From: Pyrinomonadaceae bacterium
GTDB taxonomy: Bacteria > Acidobacteriota > Blastocatellia > Pyrinomonadales > Pyrinomonadaceae
Direction of reading: 5' to 3'
DNA length: 64,000 bases
Assembly: GCA_030841085.1 (NCBI GenBank)
Contig: JAVEDP010000018.1
Span: 93,291 to 157,290 of the forward strand
Part shown: positions 33,742-41,506 of the stretch, in pieces
Position numbering within the stretch: position 1 is the stretch's first letter
Layout: every line of letters starts with the position of its first letter
Made by a program: the position numbers and the translations under genes
The notes under the pieces: model-generated
Database searches by the model: none
Seen by the model: only the letters and a program-made list of their open reading frames with translations
What the model was told of the DNA's origin: nothing

Positions 33742-34389
33742 CTACTGTGACTGATCAACTAAAAGCTCAAAGTGCCGAGCGACTGCTTCTGCATTTTGTT
33801 CTATCGTTCGATTTCCATCAACCCTCAATAATGAGAGATGAGTGACGCTGGCCTCGGCCTCGATCCATTGCGCAAAACGAATATCGCGTTCCATCCAGTT
33901 TTGAAAAGCCTCTTCGGGTTTACTACATTGGGCTAGAATGCCCCGAACCCAGTCACGTCTTGAGTAATGCGCCCTCTGGAAATCGGCAGTTGGGATCAAC
34001 CAAATCGCGCGGCTCTGGCGCGATAGAACGCTGGCGACCTGCGCCGGCAACAAAGCAGTACCTTCGACCAAGAGAGATTTGCATTTCGGGAGAGAGAGTA
34101 TGTCTTCAAGTACCAGCGTAAAGCGTTCTCGATAACAGGCGATTACCTCTTGCACCAGGCTTTCAACAGGTTGCATCCAACGCTGATTCCACGAAGACTT
34201 CGACCATTTCGTCAGAGCCGGGTGACGAAGTGGATCGAAGCGTTGCGCGTGAGATTCAAAAGCTTCGTCAACGCGGTAAACATCGAGACTAAAGCGACTC
34301 GCGATGATTTCGCTGATTGAACTCTTGCCCGAACAGGGAGATCCTCCAAGCCAAAACACGCCTTCCAACCAACGCTCCGAGTCAGACAT
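33742..34389 (-). CDS. Cassette gene: P-loop kinase-like protein
   Basis: 215 aa. Walker A GGSPCSGKSS (residues 15-24), a DEAFESHAQRFDP acidic segment, a strand-ending LLVEGTALLP, and R-rich segments RAHYSRRDW and MERDIRF that could be the lid. It resembles small AAA/zeta-toxin/chloramphenicol-phosphotransferase-like kinases; the substrate is unknown. The combination of a resistance-type fold and cassette location makes a small-molecule or peptide kinase plausible, but this is inference. The cores GCCGAAC and GTTCGGC (34410) match. Confidence 0.75.
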   Translation of the reverse strand: MSDSERWLEGVFWLGGSPCSGKSSISEIIASRFSLDVYRVDEAFESHAQRFDPLRHPALTKWSKSSWNQRWMQPVESLVQEVIACYRERFTLVLEDILSLPKCKSLLVEGTALLPAQVASVLSRQSRAIWLIPTADFQRAHYSRRDWVRGILAQCSKPEEAFQNWMERDIRFAQWIEAEASVTHLSLLRVDGNRTIEQNAEAVARHFELLVDQSQ

Positions 34390-34409
34390 GATTTAAGGTG
34401 GTGCGTGCC

Positions 34410-34514
34410 GCCGAACGCTGGCCTTCAGCTGCGGCGCGCGATCAGCATTCAAGCTGAAGGAAAGTTACTTGAGAAGCATGCTGTCGCGCCGTCAGCTGCA
34501 AGGCTTTGTTGGGC
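34410..34514 (-). other. attC site, second family
   Basis: R'' GCCCAAC (34508-34514), R' GTTCGGC (34410-34416). The paired arms GCCTTGCAGCTGACGGCGCG and CGCGCCGCAGCTGAAGGC (minus-strand reading) give the clearest stem of this family. Confidence 0.95.
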
Positions 34515-34967
34515 GCGCCGGGATGAAACGCGCCGGTGCCGACAATTGCGTACCTTGTATTGGTCAGTAGCACGGCCATAATCAAGCGCAAGGTTCACGC
34601 CGCGCGGCGCCAGCCAGATGGTTACTTGAAAGTCTTCGCCGAACCCAGTATCGCGCCACATGACCCTGTTCCACGGAATATTGCGAACATTCATCAGGTA
34701 ATGTTTTGCTCGAAGAGCATGCGCCTGCGCTTTATCTCGGCACGATTGTTTCCCGACCCGAACCAAGAAATAGCCGATTAGGTCTGGCTTCATCATCAGT
34801 TGAACAGCGAAATTGTCGAGACGTGCTTTTTCATTTTCCCACGATATCCGACCATAACTGTCAAAGGCTGACGTCGGACTCGCGTGAACCGAGCTGGCCA
34901 TAGCTTGGTTGACGCATGAACAAACGAAAACCAATATTAGGAGATCAAGTCGCATCGTCATAAGCAA
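34449..34967 (-). CDS. Cassette gene: secreted OmpA-like-fold protein
   Basis: 172 aa. Signal peptide (LLILVFVCSCVNQAMA). The mature part is YGRISWENEKARLDNFAVQLM, LIGYFLVRVG, RAKHYLMNVRNIPWNRVMWRDTG and QVTIWLAPRG, the pattern of a secreted family with an OmpA-like beta-alpha-beta order that I know from Acidobacteriota. The last 22 codons are attC sequence, so the true C-terminus has been replaced. The start is uncertain among ATG 34967, 34961 and 34955. The cores GCCCAAC and GTTGGGC (34970) match. Confidence 0.7.
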   Translation of the reverse strand: MLMTMRLDLLILVFVCSCVNQAMASSVHASPTSAFDSYGRISWENEKARLDNFAVQLMMKPDLIGYFLVRVGKQSCRDKAQAHALRAKHYLMNVRNIPWNRVMWRDTGFGEDFQVTIWLAPRGVNLALDYGRATDQYKVRNCRHRRVSSRRAQQSLAADGATACFSSNFPSA

Positions 34968-34969
34968 GC

Positions 34970-35075
34970 GCCCAACGTCTGAGTTGACGCGGCGGCGCGA
35001 CTTCAGTCAAACATCGCCGGACCAATCAAGTTACGAAACACGCTCCCGCCGCTCGCGTCCAACGATTTGTTGGGT
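34970..35075 (-). other. attC site, main family
   Basis: R'' ACCCAAC (35069-35075), R' GTTGGGC (34970-34976). Confidence 0.95.
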
Positions 35076-35092
35076 GCAACCGTGGCAGAGAA

Positions 35093-35497
35093 TTATTCTT
35101 TGCCCGATTGGAGACGGTTGCGATCCCATTCGATGGCTTCGTTGAGTGCACGGTCATAAGCTCCTGGGAAAAGACGCTCGATACGAGCCCATTGCACCTC
35201 GTTGTAGCCTTCCATCCGGTAGCCACAGTCATCGGTGACTTCAATGCGTATGTTTGCGTATTTGAAGATGCGGCGTTCCAATTCCTGCGTTGGCTTAAGG
35301 GCAATGCAAGCATGAACACAGCGCTGAGCTTTGTAGTTGCCATGAGCGATGTCCCAATAGGCTTCGAGTTTGCCGCGATAGCAGTGCGCGTATGGAATCA
35401 GGAAAAACGACCCGCACAAACAAACGAGAAACAGAAGTACGCCGACGAGGTGTTTGTTAGGAGGAGGTGATTTAGGACCACTCACAACCCCTTTCAC
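35093..35497 (-). CDS. Cassette gene: single-pass membrane protein, unknown
   Basis: 134 aa. One membrane segment near the N-terminus (HLVGVLLFLVCLCGSFFLIPY), then a soluble domain with four Cys (RCVHACIALK, DDCGYRMEGYNEVQW) that would fit disulphides if exported. Not recognised. The cores ACCCAAC and GTTGGGT (35520) match. Confidence 0.6.
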   Translation of the reverse strand: MKGVVSGPKSPPPNKHLVGVLLFLVCLCGSFFLIPYAHCYRGKLEAYWDIAHGNYKAQRCVHACIALKPTQELERRIFKYANIRIEVTDDCGYRMEGYNEVQWARIERLFPGAYDRALNEAIEWDRNRLQSGKE

Positions 35498-35519
35498 GCC
35501 GGGATTTCAAAAAAGTTGC

Positions 35520-35624
35520 ACCCAACGCTGGGCATCAGCGGCGCGCGATCAGCATCCAAGCTGAAGGGATAAAGTTACTTGAGAAGCATGCTATCGCGCC
35601 GTCAGCTGCAAGGCTTTGTTGTGC
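35520..35624 (-). other. attC site, second family
   Basis: R'' GCACAAC (35618-35624), R' GTTGGGT (35520-35526). The R'-side arm is slightly shortened (CTGGGCATCAGCGGCGCGCG). Confidence 0.93.
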
Positions 35625-35645
35625 GCCGACCCGGATTATCAGCGC

Positions 35646-36134
35646 CTATTTTACGTTAATAGCGTGTAGAAAATGGCACGCTCTGCCATAAGCGTCCGTG
35701 CAATAAAACACGTTTACGTGAGTTACTTTCGCTGCGACTAGAGACGCGCTGTTTTCAGTGACCCAATCGTCAGCTTTTTTCTTTTCGTCAGTGAAGTCAA
35801 GTTTCGACACATATTCCGCGCACCAATCCTTAGGTCCCGTCGGCGCACCCGCCAACACATATTCGCCCTTGTAATGCGTACACGTTGTTTTGACGTAATC
35901 GAAGCAAGAGAAATTGGACGCCAGCATTTGGCGAAAGCTTTGCTCCAGTTCATTTCGTGAGAGTTTCGGGCCCGGTTTCGCATTAACGGGCGGAGAATTA
36001 GATTGCGTATTCGCCCCGTTGGTATTTGCGTAGCGCCGGTTGTCATTGCTGTTAGGGCAGGCACAGGCAACGACCGCCAAGATTAGCAAAGCGAGGGCGA
36101 ATGAGAGTTGGTTGTGATTCGTGGTGGGTTTCAT
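35646..36134 (-). CDS. Cassette gene: Asn-rich-linker lipoprotein
   Basis: 162 aa. Lipoprotein signal with lipobox (LALLILAVVAC), then an Asn-rich linker (NSNDNRRYANTNGANTQSN) of the host-phylum type, then a small domain with four Cys (FSCFDYVKTTCTHYKGEY, DWCAEYV, FYCTDAYGRACHF). The linker style argues that this cassette was captured from a relative of the host. Function unknown. The cores GCACAAC and GTTGTGC (36156) match. Confidence 0.75.
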   Translation of the reverse strand: MKPTTNHNQLSFALALLILAVVACACPNSNDNRRYANTNGANTQSNSPPVNAKPGPKLSRNELEQSFRQMLASNFSCFDYVKTTCTHYKGEYVLAGAPTGPKDWCAEYVSKLDFTDEKKKADDWVTENSASLVAAKVTHVNVFYCTDAYGRACHFLHAINVK

Positions 36135-36155
36135 GTTTCAAAGACAAGAAATGGC

Positions 36156-36261
36156 GCACAACGGTGGAGTTGATGCGGCGGCGCGAATCAAAGCACCCTC
36201 CGCCGCATGAAGCAGGTTGAGAAACACGCCCCCGCCGCTCGCGTCCAACGATTTGTTGGGT
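36156..36261 (-). other. attC site, main family
   Basis: R'' ACCCAAC (36255-36261), R' GTTGTGC (36156-36162). Confidence 0.95.
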
Positions 36262-36276
36262 TGCGTCGCACAAAAA

Positions 36277-36792
36277 TCACAAAATGCCTACACGCGTAAC
36301 CTTGACGGTTGTCATGGACGCCGCGCCCAATCCCAAGGTCGTCGGATTCGTGACAAGTAGCTGTCCGTCACGTGGCATTTGGCATGAAGTAGACAGAGAG
36401 GTCATTGGCTGCGTCGCCGGACAGTTGCCTCCGATCCATTCAACTGTGTCGCCGTCGTTGCTGGCCGTTAGCTCCAGCCGATAATTGCCAGCAGGAAGTT
36501 GCCATGACATACGTTCACCGTCCTTCAAGACGCCGTGCCAGTTGAGCACGACCTGATCGGTAATCGGAGGCCTCGCCGAAGGTTCATGGTTGACCAAAGC
36601 AGGGGCGACCTGAGTGACGCCGACGATGATTGCAATAGCAAGTATCCCAACCAGGGCCAGAGCGACAAAAATTGCGCATGTGCCGCCGGTGAGAGCACTA
36701 GACGCTCGGGCTTTTTGGGATTGACCGCAGCCAGGGCAGAAACCAGCACCATCAGGAAGAGCCGAGCCGCATTTTATGCAGTGCATTTTCAA
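36277..36792 (-). CDS. Cassette gene: zinc ribbon-membrane protein
   Basis: 171 aa. N-terminal zinc ribbon (MHCIKCGSALPDGAGFCPGCG, residues about 3-23), one membrane segment (TCAIFVALALVGILAIAIIVGV), then an extracytoplasmic beta-rich domain (SWQLPAGNYRLELTASNDG, VEWIGGNCPA) like PPC-type or Ig-like domains. This is the zinc-ribbon-TM-exterior plan found in many environmental bacteria; function unknown. The cores ACCCAAC and GTTGGGT (36812) match. Confidence 0.72.
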   Translation of the reverse strand: MKMHCIKCGSALPDGAGFCPGCGQSQKARASSALTGGTCAIFVALALVGILAIAIIVGVTQVAPALVNHEPSARPPITDQVVLNWHGVLKDGERMSWQLPAGNYRLELTASNDGDTVEWIGGNCPATQPMTSLSTSCQMPRDGQLLVTNPTTLGLGAASMTTVKVTRVGIL

Positions 36793-36811
36793 GCCTCCGT
36801 GAGAATGAGCA

Positions 36812-36920
36812 ACCCAACGATTGCTTCAGCTGCGGCGCGCGATCAGCATTCAAGCTGAAGGGAAAGATATTACTTGAGAAGCACGCTATCGCGCCGTCAG
36901 CTGCAAGGCTTTATAGGTTG
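36812..36920 (-). other. attC site, second family, R'' degraded
   Basis: R' GTTGGGT (36812-36818) is intact. The R'' end reads TTATAGGTTG where TTGTTGGGTTG is expected. Interior as in the second family, including CAAGCTGAAGG and GAGAAGCACGCTATCGCG. Confidence 0.85.
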
Positions 36921-37457
36921 ACGCGGTTCCTTTTCCTCTTTTATAAAACCGGCTTTTCGTTTTAGGGTGGCCGAGGTGGCAAGGAACATGCGGAGTGGGA
37001 GTGACGAATCTGCAAGGTTAAGCGCCGCAACGCTTATAACAAGTCTTTCGCACCCCCGCTCTCCGCTTTAGCCCAATAACGAACCCTCAAATGATGTCGC
37101 ACTGAGCGGCTCTACTATAAATCTTTCGCCGGGCTGAAGAAAAGCATGTTTGCTGTTCAGCAAAGCTTTATCTATCTACAGCTCGCAGCGGAGGACTCCA
37201 TGAAACAATATGCAGAAGCACTTTAGCTTGAGCACCGAGCAGGCTTATGTCACCTGGATTCGCAGAATTTTCGCTCCTAACGGAACGAGATCTTTTCGCT
37301 CCCAGCGAAGCAGCTATAAACATGTCGCTCCGCTGGAGCGAAAGCCAACTCGGTTGCGCTTGGAAGTTTGAATTCACCTGATGCGGTTGTAAGTTTGTAT
37401 CACCAGACAGGATCAATAATTTCCGCGTTAAGTGTTGAGTGCTAACCAATCGCTACT
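36921..37457. other. Gene-less segment at the proximal end of the array
   Basis: About 540 bp bounded by the degraded R'' at 36913-36919 and an ACCCAAC core at 37458. It could be the first, non-coding cassette. It contains short repeats of the word TTTCGCTCC/GGAGCG around 37270-37345. No convincing gene on either strand, no integrase fragment and no clear attI were seen. Confidence 0.5.
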
Positions 37458-37516
37458 ACCCAACGCGGATGGCCCGCGCGGGCACCGGCCCCTTCGCGGT
37501 TCTGTATTTGTTGGAC
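37458..37516 (-). other. Candidate attC (59 bp), other type
   Basis: R'' GTCCAAC (from plus-strand GTTGGAC at 37510-37516) and R' GTTGGGT (37458-37464) both fit consensus. Between them CGCGGATGGCC can pair with GGCCCCTTCGCG, with GCCCGCGCGGGC as an inner palindrome. It could be the first site of the array, or part of an attI-proximal junction. Confidence 0.45.
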
Positions 37517-37540
37517 CATGACGAAGCAAGCTAAGAACAG

Positions 37541-37592
37541 CCAGGAATGTCTACGCCACAAGAAAGGGACAGACAGGAATGTCTATCCTACA
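37541..37592. repeat. Fragments of the GTAGGACAGAC palindromic family
   Basis: AGGAATGTCTACGCC and GGGACAGACAGGAATGTCTATCCTAC, directly after the CDF transporter stop on the minus strand. Same family as at 503-595 and 60597-60756. Confidence 0.6.
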
Positions 37593-38478
37593 GGCGACAG
37601 CGACAGGGGTAGGTGGGGTCGCCGAATTCCACTTGCAGGGTTGCGTGCTCGATTCCAAATTTCTGGTGCAGTTCATTTGTGATCTTTGCCAGCAGCGCGT
37701 CATCACAAGTTGTCTGGGCCATCACCACGTGCGCGGTCAGCGCGGTTTCAGTAGTGCTCATGCCCCAAACGTGCAGGTCATGCACATCTACACACGTCGG
37801 CAGTCCTGACAAATATTCTTTGACGTCGTTCATGTCTATTCCTGCCGGCACGGCATCAAGCGCCAGGTTGAGCGAATCGCGCAGCAACCCCCAGGTGCCA
37901 TAAACAATCAACGCGACGATTATCAAACCGACCACCGGATCAAGCCACAACCATCCGGTCGCGAGCATCGCCACGCCGGTCAGGACCACGCCCAGCGAGA
38001 TGACCGCATCCGTAGCCATGTGCACGAAGGCGCCGCGAATATTCAGGTCGCGCTTGCGTCCGGACATAAACATCAGTGCCGTGCCGGCGTTAATGAGAAT
38101 ACCGATCGACGCGACCCAGATTACTGTTGTTTCGGCCACAGAATTTGGATGATTGACGCGTCCAATCGCTTCCCACGCAATCGCGCCGACGCTGATTAGC
38201 AGAACTGCGGCGTTGATGAGTGCCGCCAGGATTGAAGAACGGCGAAAGCCATAAGTGCGTTCCGGTGTCGGCCGGCGGCGTGCAAGCAGCATTGCGCCCC
38301 AGGCCAAAATCAAACCAAGCACATCGCTCAAATTATGTCCGGCGTCGGCGACCAGCGCTAGAGAGTGAGACAACCGGCCGTAGATAGCTTCAAGAACAAC
38401 GAACGCCAAATTGACGGCGACGCCGATGGCGAAAGCGCGTCCGTAATTTGGCGGTGCGTGGGTATGAGCATGTTCCAT
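37588..38478 (-). CDS. Cation diffusion facilitator (CzcD-like) metal exporter
   Basis: 296 aa. Six-helix CDF exporter of divalent metal (Zn, Co or Cd type) in the cytoplasmic membrane. Seen: an N-terminal His cluster (MEHAHTHAPPNYG), metal site helix II ADAGHNLSDVLGL (HxxxD), helix V HMATDAVISLGVVL (HxxxD), and the C-terminal cytoplasmic domain with DVHDLHVWGMSTTETALTAHVVM. The two HxxxD pairs make zinc the usual assignment. Its end overlaps the GTAGGACAGAC repeat. It stands where an integron integrase would be expected but is unrelated to one. Confidence 0.92.
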   Translation of the reverse strand: MEHAHTHAPPNYGRAFAIGVAVNLAFVVLEAIYGRLSHSLALVADAGHNLSDVLGLILAWGAMLLARRRPTPERTYGFRRSSILAALINAAVLLISVGAIAWEAIGRVNHPNSVAETTVIWVASIGILINAGTALMFMSGRKRDLNIRGAFVHMATDAVISLGVVLTGVAMLATGWLWLDPVVGLIIVALIVYGTWGLLRDSLNLALDAVPAGIDMNDVKEYLSGLPTCVDVHDLHVWGMSTTETALTAHVVMAQTTCDDALLAKITNELHQKFGIEHATLQVEFGDPTYPCRCRL

Positions 38479-38729
38479 GCGGACTATTCTAACGAGAATG
38501 CCTAGAGCATCCTAACAATCGAAATTAACAGTAGTGATGCGGCTTGATTTGCCGGCGACTGAGTGTCGTGCCACTGCGGGGCTTTGATTCAAACTGCATC
38601 ACTACCAAATTAACAACACGCGGCGAAGCGAAGACGATTCCTCGCAGTTGCACTTGGAAGTTGAATACACCATCATTCTTTCCCGCAACGAAGAATTAAG
38701 TGCCACTACCAAAAGGAGAAAGTCAGAAC

Positions 38730-40382
38730 ATGCGAACCCTGTTTGTGTTTGTGTTGACGTTGTGTTTCTGTCCGCTTGCCGCCGCGCAGCACACTGGTCA
38801 CAGGAACGCGCAAGCTGCCGCCGAACCACGCGCGACAATCGTTTCCGGAATTGGCGGCGTTCATCATCCGGTGTCGACCACAAACCCGGAGGCACAAACG
38901 TTTTTCGACCAGGGGCTCGCCTACGTCTTTGCTTTCAATCATGACGAAGCAATCCGCTCTTTCAAACGCGCCACGCAACTCGATCCGCGCCTGGCGATGG
39001 CCCATTGGGGCGTGGCACTCGCGCTTGGTCCAAACATCAATCTCGAGGTCGATCCAGCGCGCGAAAAGGCGGCCTACGATGCGGTGCAAAAGGCGAACGC
39101 ACTCGCAGCGAACGCGCCTGAGAACGAACGGGCTTACATTGCCGCGCTGGCAAAACGATATTCAAACGATCCCAAAGCTGATTTGCGCCAGCTCGACAGT
39201 GACTACAAACATGCGATGGGCGAGTTAGTTAAAGCCTATCCCGATGATCTCGATCTGGCGACGCTGTATGCCGAAAGCGCGATGGACCTGCGGCCCTGGA
39301 AGCTTTGGACCGCCGACGGCAAACCGGCGCCCGGCACTGAAGAGATTGTGGCCATACTGGAATCGGTGTTGCACCGCAATCCCAATCATCCCGGCGCTAT
39401 TCATTACTACATTCACACGGTCGAAGCGTCACCAAATCCGGAACGCGCGCTTGCTTACGCTCCCAAACTCGGCAGCCTGATGCCGGCGGCGGGCCATCTG
39501 GTCCATATGCCGGCACATATTTATGCCCGCACCGGCGACTATGAAAACGCCGCGCTCAGCAACCTGCACGCGGCTGCGGCCGACGAAGCATATATAAAAG
39601 CCGGTGGCCTGAAGGGCATCTACCCGCTGATGTACTACAGCCACAACCTACACTTCCTAGCCATCGCGTACAGCATGGAAGGCCGCTTCGCCCCTGCCAT
39701 GCAAGCAACAAAACAACTCGAGGCGAACGTGTCGCCGCATCTCAAAGCGATGCCGATGCTGGAAGGCTTCATGACGGTTAGGCCGCTGATGTTGGTGCGT
39801 TTTAATCGGTGGGACGACATTGAAAAGCTTCCGCCACCAGATGCGTCATTGAAAGGCGTAACGGCCGTCTGGCATTTTGCGCGTGGTCTGGCTCTTGCGA
39901 AAAAAGGCGATGTGATGAGAGCAACTGCTGAGCGCGAGGCGATGCTCAAGACTGTTAAGGAAATTCCAGCGGACGCGAGTTTCGGTTTGAACCCCGCCCA
40001 CACCGTGATGTCGGTTGCCGATGACGTGTTGCGCGCGCAGCTTGCAACTGTTAAGCATGACGACAAGGCGGCGCTCGCGCTGTTGCGGCAAGCGACCGAG
40101 ACGGAAGACTCGCTGGCTTACGACGAGCCGCCCGCCTGGTTTCTTCCTGTTCGTGAAATGTTGGGAGGCGCGCTGCTTAAAAACGGCGCCTACGCGGAAG
40201 CCGAACAAGTCTTTCGCGCTGACCTGCGGCGAAACAAGCGCAACGGCCGCTCGCTGTTTGGTTTGATGCAATCTCTAAAAGCTCAACGAAAAGACTACGC
40301 CGCGGAATTGGTGCGGAAAGAATTTGAAACAGCCTGGGCGGCAGCCGACATGAAGTTGGCGCCCCATTCGCTCTGGGAGTAG
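38730..40382 (+). CDS. Secreted TPR-type protein
   Basis: 550 aa with a signal peptide (TLFVFVLTLCFCPLAAAQ). The first half contains SFKRATQLDPRLAMAHWGVALALG and related 34-residue helical repeats; the middle has HNPNHPGAIHYYIHTVEASPNPERAL (HP/HY-rich, strongly conserved), LVHMPAHIYARTGDYENAAL and further TPRs. I recognise this as a widespread exported tetratricopeptide protein in Acidobacteriota and Bacteroidota; role unknown. Start ATGCGAACC follows AAAGGAGAAAGTCAGAAC, a strong ribosome binding site, preferred over a start at 38700. The RNase H gene follows 19 bp on, so they may be co-transcribed. Confidence 0.82.
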   Translation: MRTLFVFVLTLCFCPLAAAQHTGHRNAQAAAEPRATIVSGIGGVHHPVSTTNPEAQTFFDQGLAYVFAFNHDEAIRSFKRATQLDPRLAMAHWGVALALGPNINLEVDPAREKAAYDAVQKANALAANAPENERAYIAALAKRYSNDPKADLRQLDSDYKHAMGELVKAYPDDLDLATLYAESAMDLRPWKLWTADGKPAPGTEEIVAILESVLHRNPNHPGAIHYYIHTVEASPNPERALAYAPKLGSLMPAAGHLVHMPAHIYARTGDYENAALSNLHAAAADEAYIKAGGLKGIYPLMYYSHNLHFLAIAYSMEGRFAPAMQATKQLEANVSPHLKAMPMLEGFMTVRPLMLVRFNRWDDIEKLPPPDASLKGVTAVWHFARGLALAKKGDVMRATAEREAMLKTVKEIPADASFGLNPAHTVMSVADDVLRAQLATVKHDDKAALALLRQATETEDSLAYDEPPAWFLPVREMLGGALLKNGAYAEAEQVFRADLRRNKRNGRSLFGLMQSLKAQRKDYAAELVRKEFETAWAAADMKLAPHSLWE

Positions 40383-40401
40383 TGTTCTTCCGAAAACATT
40401 T

Positions 40402-40875
40402 ATGAAATCAGTCACGATCTTTTGCGACGGCTCGAGCCTCGGTAACGGTCAAGCTTCCACGCGCGCTGCGGCCGTGGCCTTGCTTGGCTATCGCGGACTG
40501 TGGCGCGCGGTCGGGAGCTACCTGGGCCAGGCAACGAATCAGCAGGCTGAAGTAGCGGCGGCGGCGTTGGGGTTAGAGTCGCTGAAAGAACCCTGCCGCG
40601 TTCATTTGTTCACCGACTCGCGTTATGTGGTCGAGACAATGGGCGGCCGCTTTCGCCGCAAGACAAATCACGACTGGTGGCAACGCCTGGATCAGGCTGC
40701 GAAGCGGCACGAAGTTGTTTGGCAATGGACGCGTGGACACAACGGCCACGTGGTCCAGGAAGCGGTTGACAAGGCTGCGCGCAAGATCGCTGCTTTGGGT
40801 CACGTCACTGAAGAAGTGCTGAGCGCCGCCATCGACAAAGTTGGCGACATCGATCCCCTCGCAGTCGAATTGTAA
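40402..40875 (+). CDS. RNase H-fold protein (rnhA-like)
   Basis: 157 aa. RNase HI fold with the catalytic carboxylates in place: IFCDGSSLGNG (Asp 9), NQQAEVAA (Glu), FTDSRYVV (Asp) and GHNGHVVQEAVDKAA (Asp in the last helix). The basic protrusion of E. coli RNase HI is shortened (HDWWQRLDQA retained). Predicted to cleave RNA in RNA-DNA hybrids, though a variant role is possible because the HNGH-x-x-x-x-EAVD stretch departs from the usual HxGxxxNExAD. It is followed by a GTAAAGCAAACT palindrome likely to end the transcript. Confidence 0.85.
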   Translation: MKSVTIFCDGSSLGNGQASTRAAAVALLGYRGLWRAVGSYLGQATNQQAEVAAAALGLESLKEPCRVHLFTDSRYVVETMGGRFRRKTNHDWWQRLDQAAKRHEVVWQWTRGHNGHVVQEAVDKAARKIAALGHVTEEVLSAAIDKVGDIDPLAVEL

Positions 40876-40956
40876 AGCAAACTGGTTAGTTTGCGGACGC
40901 AGGGAACCAGTCGACTTTGTGATAACCAGCCTACGCAAACTAATAGTTTGCTTTAC
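40872..40956. repeat. Palindromic element, GTAAAGCAAACT family, copy 2
   Basis: GTAAAGCAAACTGGTTAGTTTGC at the left and GCAAACTAATAGTTTGCTTTAC at the right. It begins at the RNase H stop codon. Same family as at 9266-9336, with a different internal loop. Confidence 0.85.
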
Positions 40957-40982
40957 GATGCAGCCGAGAGTGAATAAACCCG

Positions 40983-41501
40983 ATGGACGATCCAAAATCA
41001 TTCGAGCGCCTGCGCTTTTTTTATGGGCGACTGTTGACTGCCGGCGACTTCTCGCTCGAACAGAATTATTTTCGCGGCAAGCAGAAACTTCATAATCGGG
41101 CGTTGCATGGGTTCGGAATTGTTTCCGGACTGCGCGTCTCGGTTGAGACGGGCAAAGTCGTCGTCACTGCGGGCCTGGCGCTGGACTGCGAAGGTAATGA
41201 GTTGGTGGTGGGTTCAAATGAAACTCTAAATGCGCCGCCGGCAGGCTGGCAGACGGCTTATGTGAACTCGCATTTCGTTGAGCAGGAATTGAAGCAAGAC
41301 GCGACTACGAACGAAGCAACAATTATTCGCGAAACCGCCGTGCTGGATTTCTCCGAACAGAATTTCAATCATAAACACCGGCACCTGCGCGGCCGCTGGC
41401 TTTCCTGCGGCAACTGTCACCCGTTAACCATCGCGCGTCTGCGCCGCAGCGCGGGAGGTTGGCGTGTTGACCGCCGCTATCGCCCGCCGGCCGTGAAATA
41501 A
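40983..41501 (+). CDS. Hypothetical protein with FFYGRLLTAGDF N-terminus
   Basis: 172 aa. The N-terminus FERLRFFYGRLLTAGDFSLE, QNYFRGKQKLHNRALHG and GIVSGLRVSV is a pattern I associate with a widespread domain in uncharacterised proteins, often near phage-tail-like structures, although no such genes lie nearby here. The middle is a short beta domain; the tail is Cys/His-rich (HKHRHLRGRWLSCGNCHP). Probably truncated compared with longer homologues. Starts 26 bp after the palindrome. Confidence 0.6.
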   Translation: MDDPKSFERLRFFYGRLLTAGDFSLEQNYFRGKQKLHNRALHGFGIVSGLRVSVETGKVVVTAGLALDCEGNELVVGSNETLNAPPAGWQTAYVNSHFVEQELKQDATTNEATIIRETAVLDFSEQNFNHKHRHLRGRWLSCGNCHPLTIARLRRSAGGWRVDRRYRPPAVK

Positions 41502-41506
41502 GTTCC

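Larger units (their letters stand above)
17631..37516 (-). mobile_element. Integron gene-cassette array lacking an integrase (CALIN)
   Basis: About 30 attC or attC-like sites alternate with single small genes, 27 of 28 read on the minus strand. Each attC carries RYYYAAC-type R'' and GTTRRRY-type R' cores with paired arms between. In 16 of 22 cassettes from 22.5 to 36.9 kb the R'' of the cassette is the exact complement of the R' at that same cassette's other end. This is what cassette circularisation and insertion leaves. Cassette polarity predicts attI and intI beyond 37.5 kb, but no tyrosine recombinase is encoded anywhere in the window. Sites below 22 kb are decayed. Confidence 0.95.

Noticed and set aside
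17631..37516. Regularly spaced ~105 bp repeats resembling a giant CRISPR
   Set aside because: The repeats are separated by single whole genes of 200-1000 bp, not short spacers; cores and fold are of attC type.
36920..37600. Remnant of an integron integrase near the proximal end
   Set aside because: No tyrosine recombinase motif (R...HxxR...Y) in any frame of this stretch.
40983..41501. Contractile injection system component
   Set aside because: The N-terminal pattern resembles proteins near such systems, but no sheath, tube or baseplate genes are in the window.
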